Shown here one piece after another: positions 62,804-64,000 of a DNA stretch of 64,000 nucleotides. The stretch's first letter is position 1. Every line of letters begins with the position of its first letter. Source of the stretch: Zoogloeaceae bacterium G21618-S1 (GTDB lineage Bacteria > Pseudomonadota > Gammaproteobacteria > Burkholderiales > Rhodocyclaceae); the NCBI GenBank assembly GCA_027214125.1, contig JAPWHF010000011.1:1-64000 (forward strand), in the 5' to 3' direction. A model generated the notes under the pieces. That model was not told the DNA's origin. It searched no databases and saw nothing but the letters and a program-made list of their open reading frames with translations. Made by a program: the position numbers and the translations under genes.

Positions 62804-63999
62804 GGTCGCCTCCCGCAGGCCCGTTCCGCATCGGCGGCGTCCTCCACTGACCACGGCCGCTTGACCAACAGGGTCGGGTCCCAGCTGCGCAAGCACATGT
62901 CGTAGTCCCACTCGGCATCCAGCGTCGTCAGCAAGGCATCGAGCGCGGTGCGCACCGCGGCGGCGGCCTGCTCATGCGCACGGGCGAAAACACTTCGCTC
63001 GATTGCGCGACTTTCAAACCAGGTGCGCGGCACGGCCAACGGATCAGCCTCACCGTCGGACACAGGCCATACCAGCACCCCCACCCACCGCAGACGGTAA
63101 GACGCAAACCGCTTGAACGCACCGTCCAGACGATGATCGAGCATCTCGCTGGCGACAGGCCCTGCGCTGACAAGCGCATCGAGCGCATTCAGATCCGCAT
63201 CCAGGCGCCAGTCCAATCGCTCGATCGGCGCCAACAAACGCTGCCGGTGCGCCGCATAGTGCTGACGCAGTGTGTTTGCCTGCATCACCACCAATGAGGC
63301 CGCGCTGCCCGGCACAGCAGCCAGAAAACGTCGCGCTTCGGGCACCAGCGTCTGCTCGGCCTGCCGCGCCGTCGCATCGCGTTGCACGCCCAGATCAATC
63401 CATGGCGCCGCCAGCAGTGCCAGCGGCACGGCCACATAGGCAAACTGCTGCGCGAGCTGGCAAACGCCGCCCACCACCACACGCGCCACGGCCCGACGCA
63501 GCCGCCCCAGCAAAAACGCGGCGCCCGCCAAACCGTAGCGATGCAGCACACGCGGCGTATCGCGCAGATCTTCCAGGCCATGCCCCACGCGCGACCACCC
63601 CCACCAGCGCGCGCCGACCTCGCCGCGTCGGCGCTCCTCCCGCATCGCCCGCGCCCGCCACAAGCGGCCCACCCGATCCCTCCGCCTGGGCTTCGATCCC
63701 GGTCGCGACAACACCCGCCAGATGCGCGCACCGATGCCGGTCAAACCGCCTGCGACCAGTACACTGCCCGCCGCGCACACCGCCCACATCGCGATCGTGC
63801 CCACCGTCCCCGCCGGGTCGGCCGACAGCCCGGCCCACGCATGTGTCGTGGCCGCCTGCCACGCCGCCAGTCCGTGACGCCGATCCGAAAACGCCAGCGC
63901 GATACCGTCCGCCGTCAGCCACGGATGCCCGACCCACTGCCACACCGCCACGACCACGCGACGCAAACCCTCTCCCAGGCCCATCGCGACCTGCGCCAA
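62800..63999 (-). CDS. Membrane protein of unknown function, probably cut at the window edge
   Basis: At least 399 residues are visible, but the frame reaches the right edge and may start beyond it; internal candidate starts include an ATG at about 63984. It has membrane helices at about 64-90 and 172-192, a very Arg-rich cytoplasmic stretch (about 97-140) and a long C-terminal part. No family is recognised. It overlaps the next gene by 4 bp, so both belong to one operon. Confidence 0.5.
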   Translation of the reverse strand: MAQVAMGLGEGLRRVVVAVWQWVGHPWLTADGIALAFSDRRHGLAAWQAATTHAWAGLSADPAGTVGTIAMWAVCAAGSVLVAGGLTGIGARIWRVLSRPGSKPRRRDRVGRLWRARAMREERRRGEVGARWWGWSRVGHGLEDLRDTPRVLHRYGLAGAAFLLGRLRRAVARVVVGGVCQLAQQFAYVAVPLALLAAPWIDLGVQRDATARQAEQTLVPEARRFLAAVPGSAASLVVMQANTLRQHYAAHRQRLLAPIERLDWRLDADLNALDALVSAGPVASEMLDHRLDGAFKRFASYRLRWVGVLVWPVSDGEADPLAVPRTWFESRAIERSVFARAHEQAAAAVRTALDALLTTLDAEWDYDMCLRSWDPTLLVKRPWSVEDAADAERACGRRP

Positions 64000-64000
64000 C

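Overview
The window reads as chromosomal DNA of a GC-rich, respiratory betaproteobacterium. The best guess is Rhodocyclales (Azoarcus/Thauera/Zoogloea-like), from gene style, many c-type cytochromes, a Lrp-dadA-alr locus, several c-di-GMP proteins and the intergenic repeats. This is an inference, since no rRNA or other phylogenetic marker is present. I saw no rRNA, tRNA, CRISPR array or prophage. Genes are dense, often with ATGA or TGATG overlaps, on both strands.

Layout. 1-1000 is accessory DNA: the 3' end of an IS1182-like transposase, then a single integron gene cassette with an intact attC and no integrase, then REP-like repeats. 1074-5953 holds an aromatic/aspartate aminotransferase, a diguanylate cyclase, an orphan ArsD-like protein lacking the As(III)-binding cysteines and flanked by repeats carrying DnaA-box-like sequences, and a LysR/DUF1127 pair. 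6062-9202 is an ECF42-type sigma operon with a DGPF/YCII protein and three small enzymes. 9318-16629 includes a lower-GC HsdR-N-like nuclease, a HIT protein, SelO, an MFS transporter with a coupled 45-residue peptide, two divergent LysR genes and a DUF2917 gene with a structured leader. 16877-19111 is a three-gene oxidoreductase operon (isomerase, CmcJ/NvfI-like, SDR).

20829-29348 is the most unusual locus: five co-directional genes encoding four diheme c-type proteins (three with a MauG/RoxA-like heme-pocket motif) and one lipoprotein, so eight predicted c hemes facing the periplasm. No function is assigned. It is followed by a receiver-EAL protein and a histidine kinase (29528-33723). 33720-36086 has a NhaR-like regulator divergent from an HPF-like, TerB-like and CBS-domain set. 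A second TerB-like gene sits with an RRM-like gene at 43829-44526.

37864-43693 is a minus-strand operon (TonB receptor, NitT/TauT-type ABC transporter, NnrS) behind a perfect 7-1-7 Fur-type palindrome. 44543-47513 is Lrp-dadA-alr for D-/L-alanine catabolism. 50204-54420 combines cytochrome c4, a small periplasmic protein, Sco, a UbiE/MenG methyltransferase, MenA and a BASS transporter: an electron-transfer and quinone locus. 56536-59566 is a complete basic amino acid ABC importer (HisJQMP type). 59594-61876 is a CheY-like/CheC-like/PAS-kinase operon. The window ends in two overlapping membrane-protein genes of unknown function, the last possibly cut by the edge.
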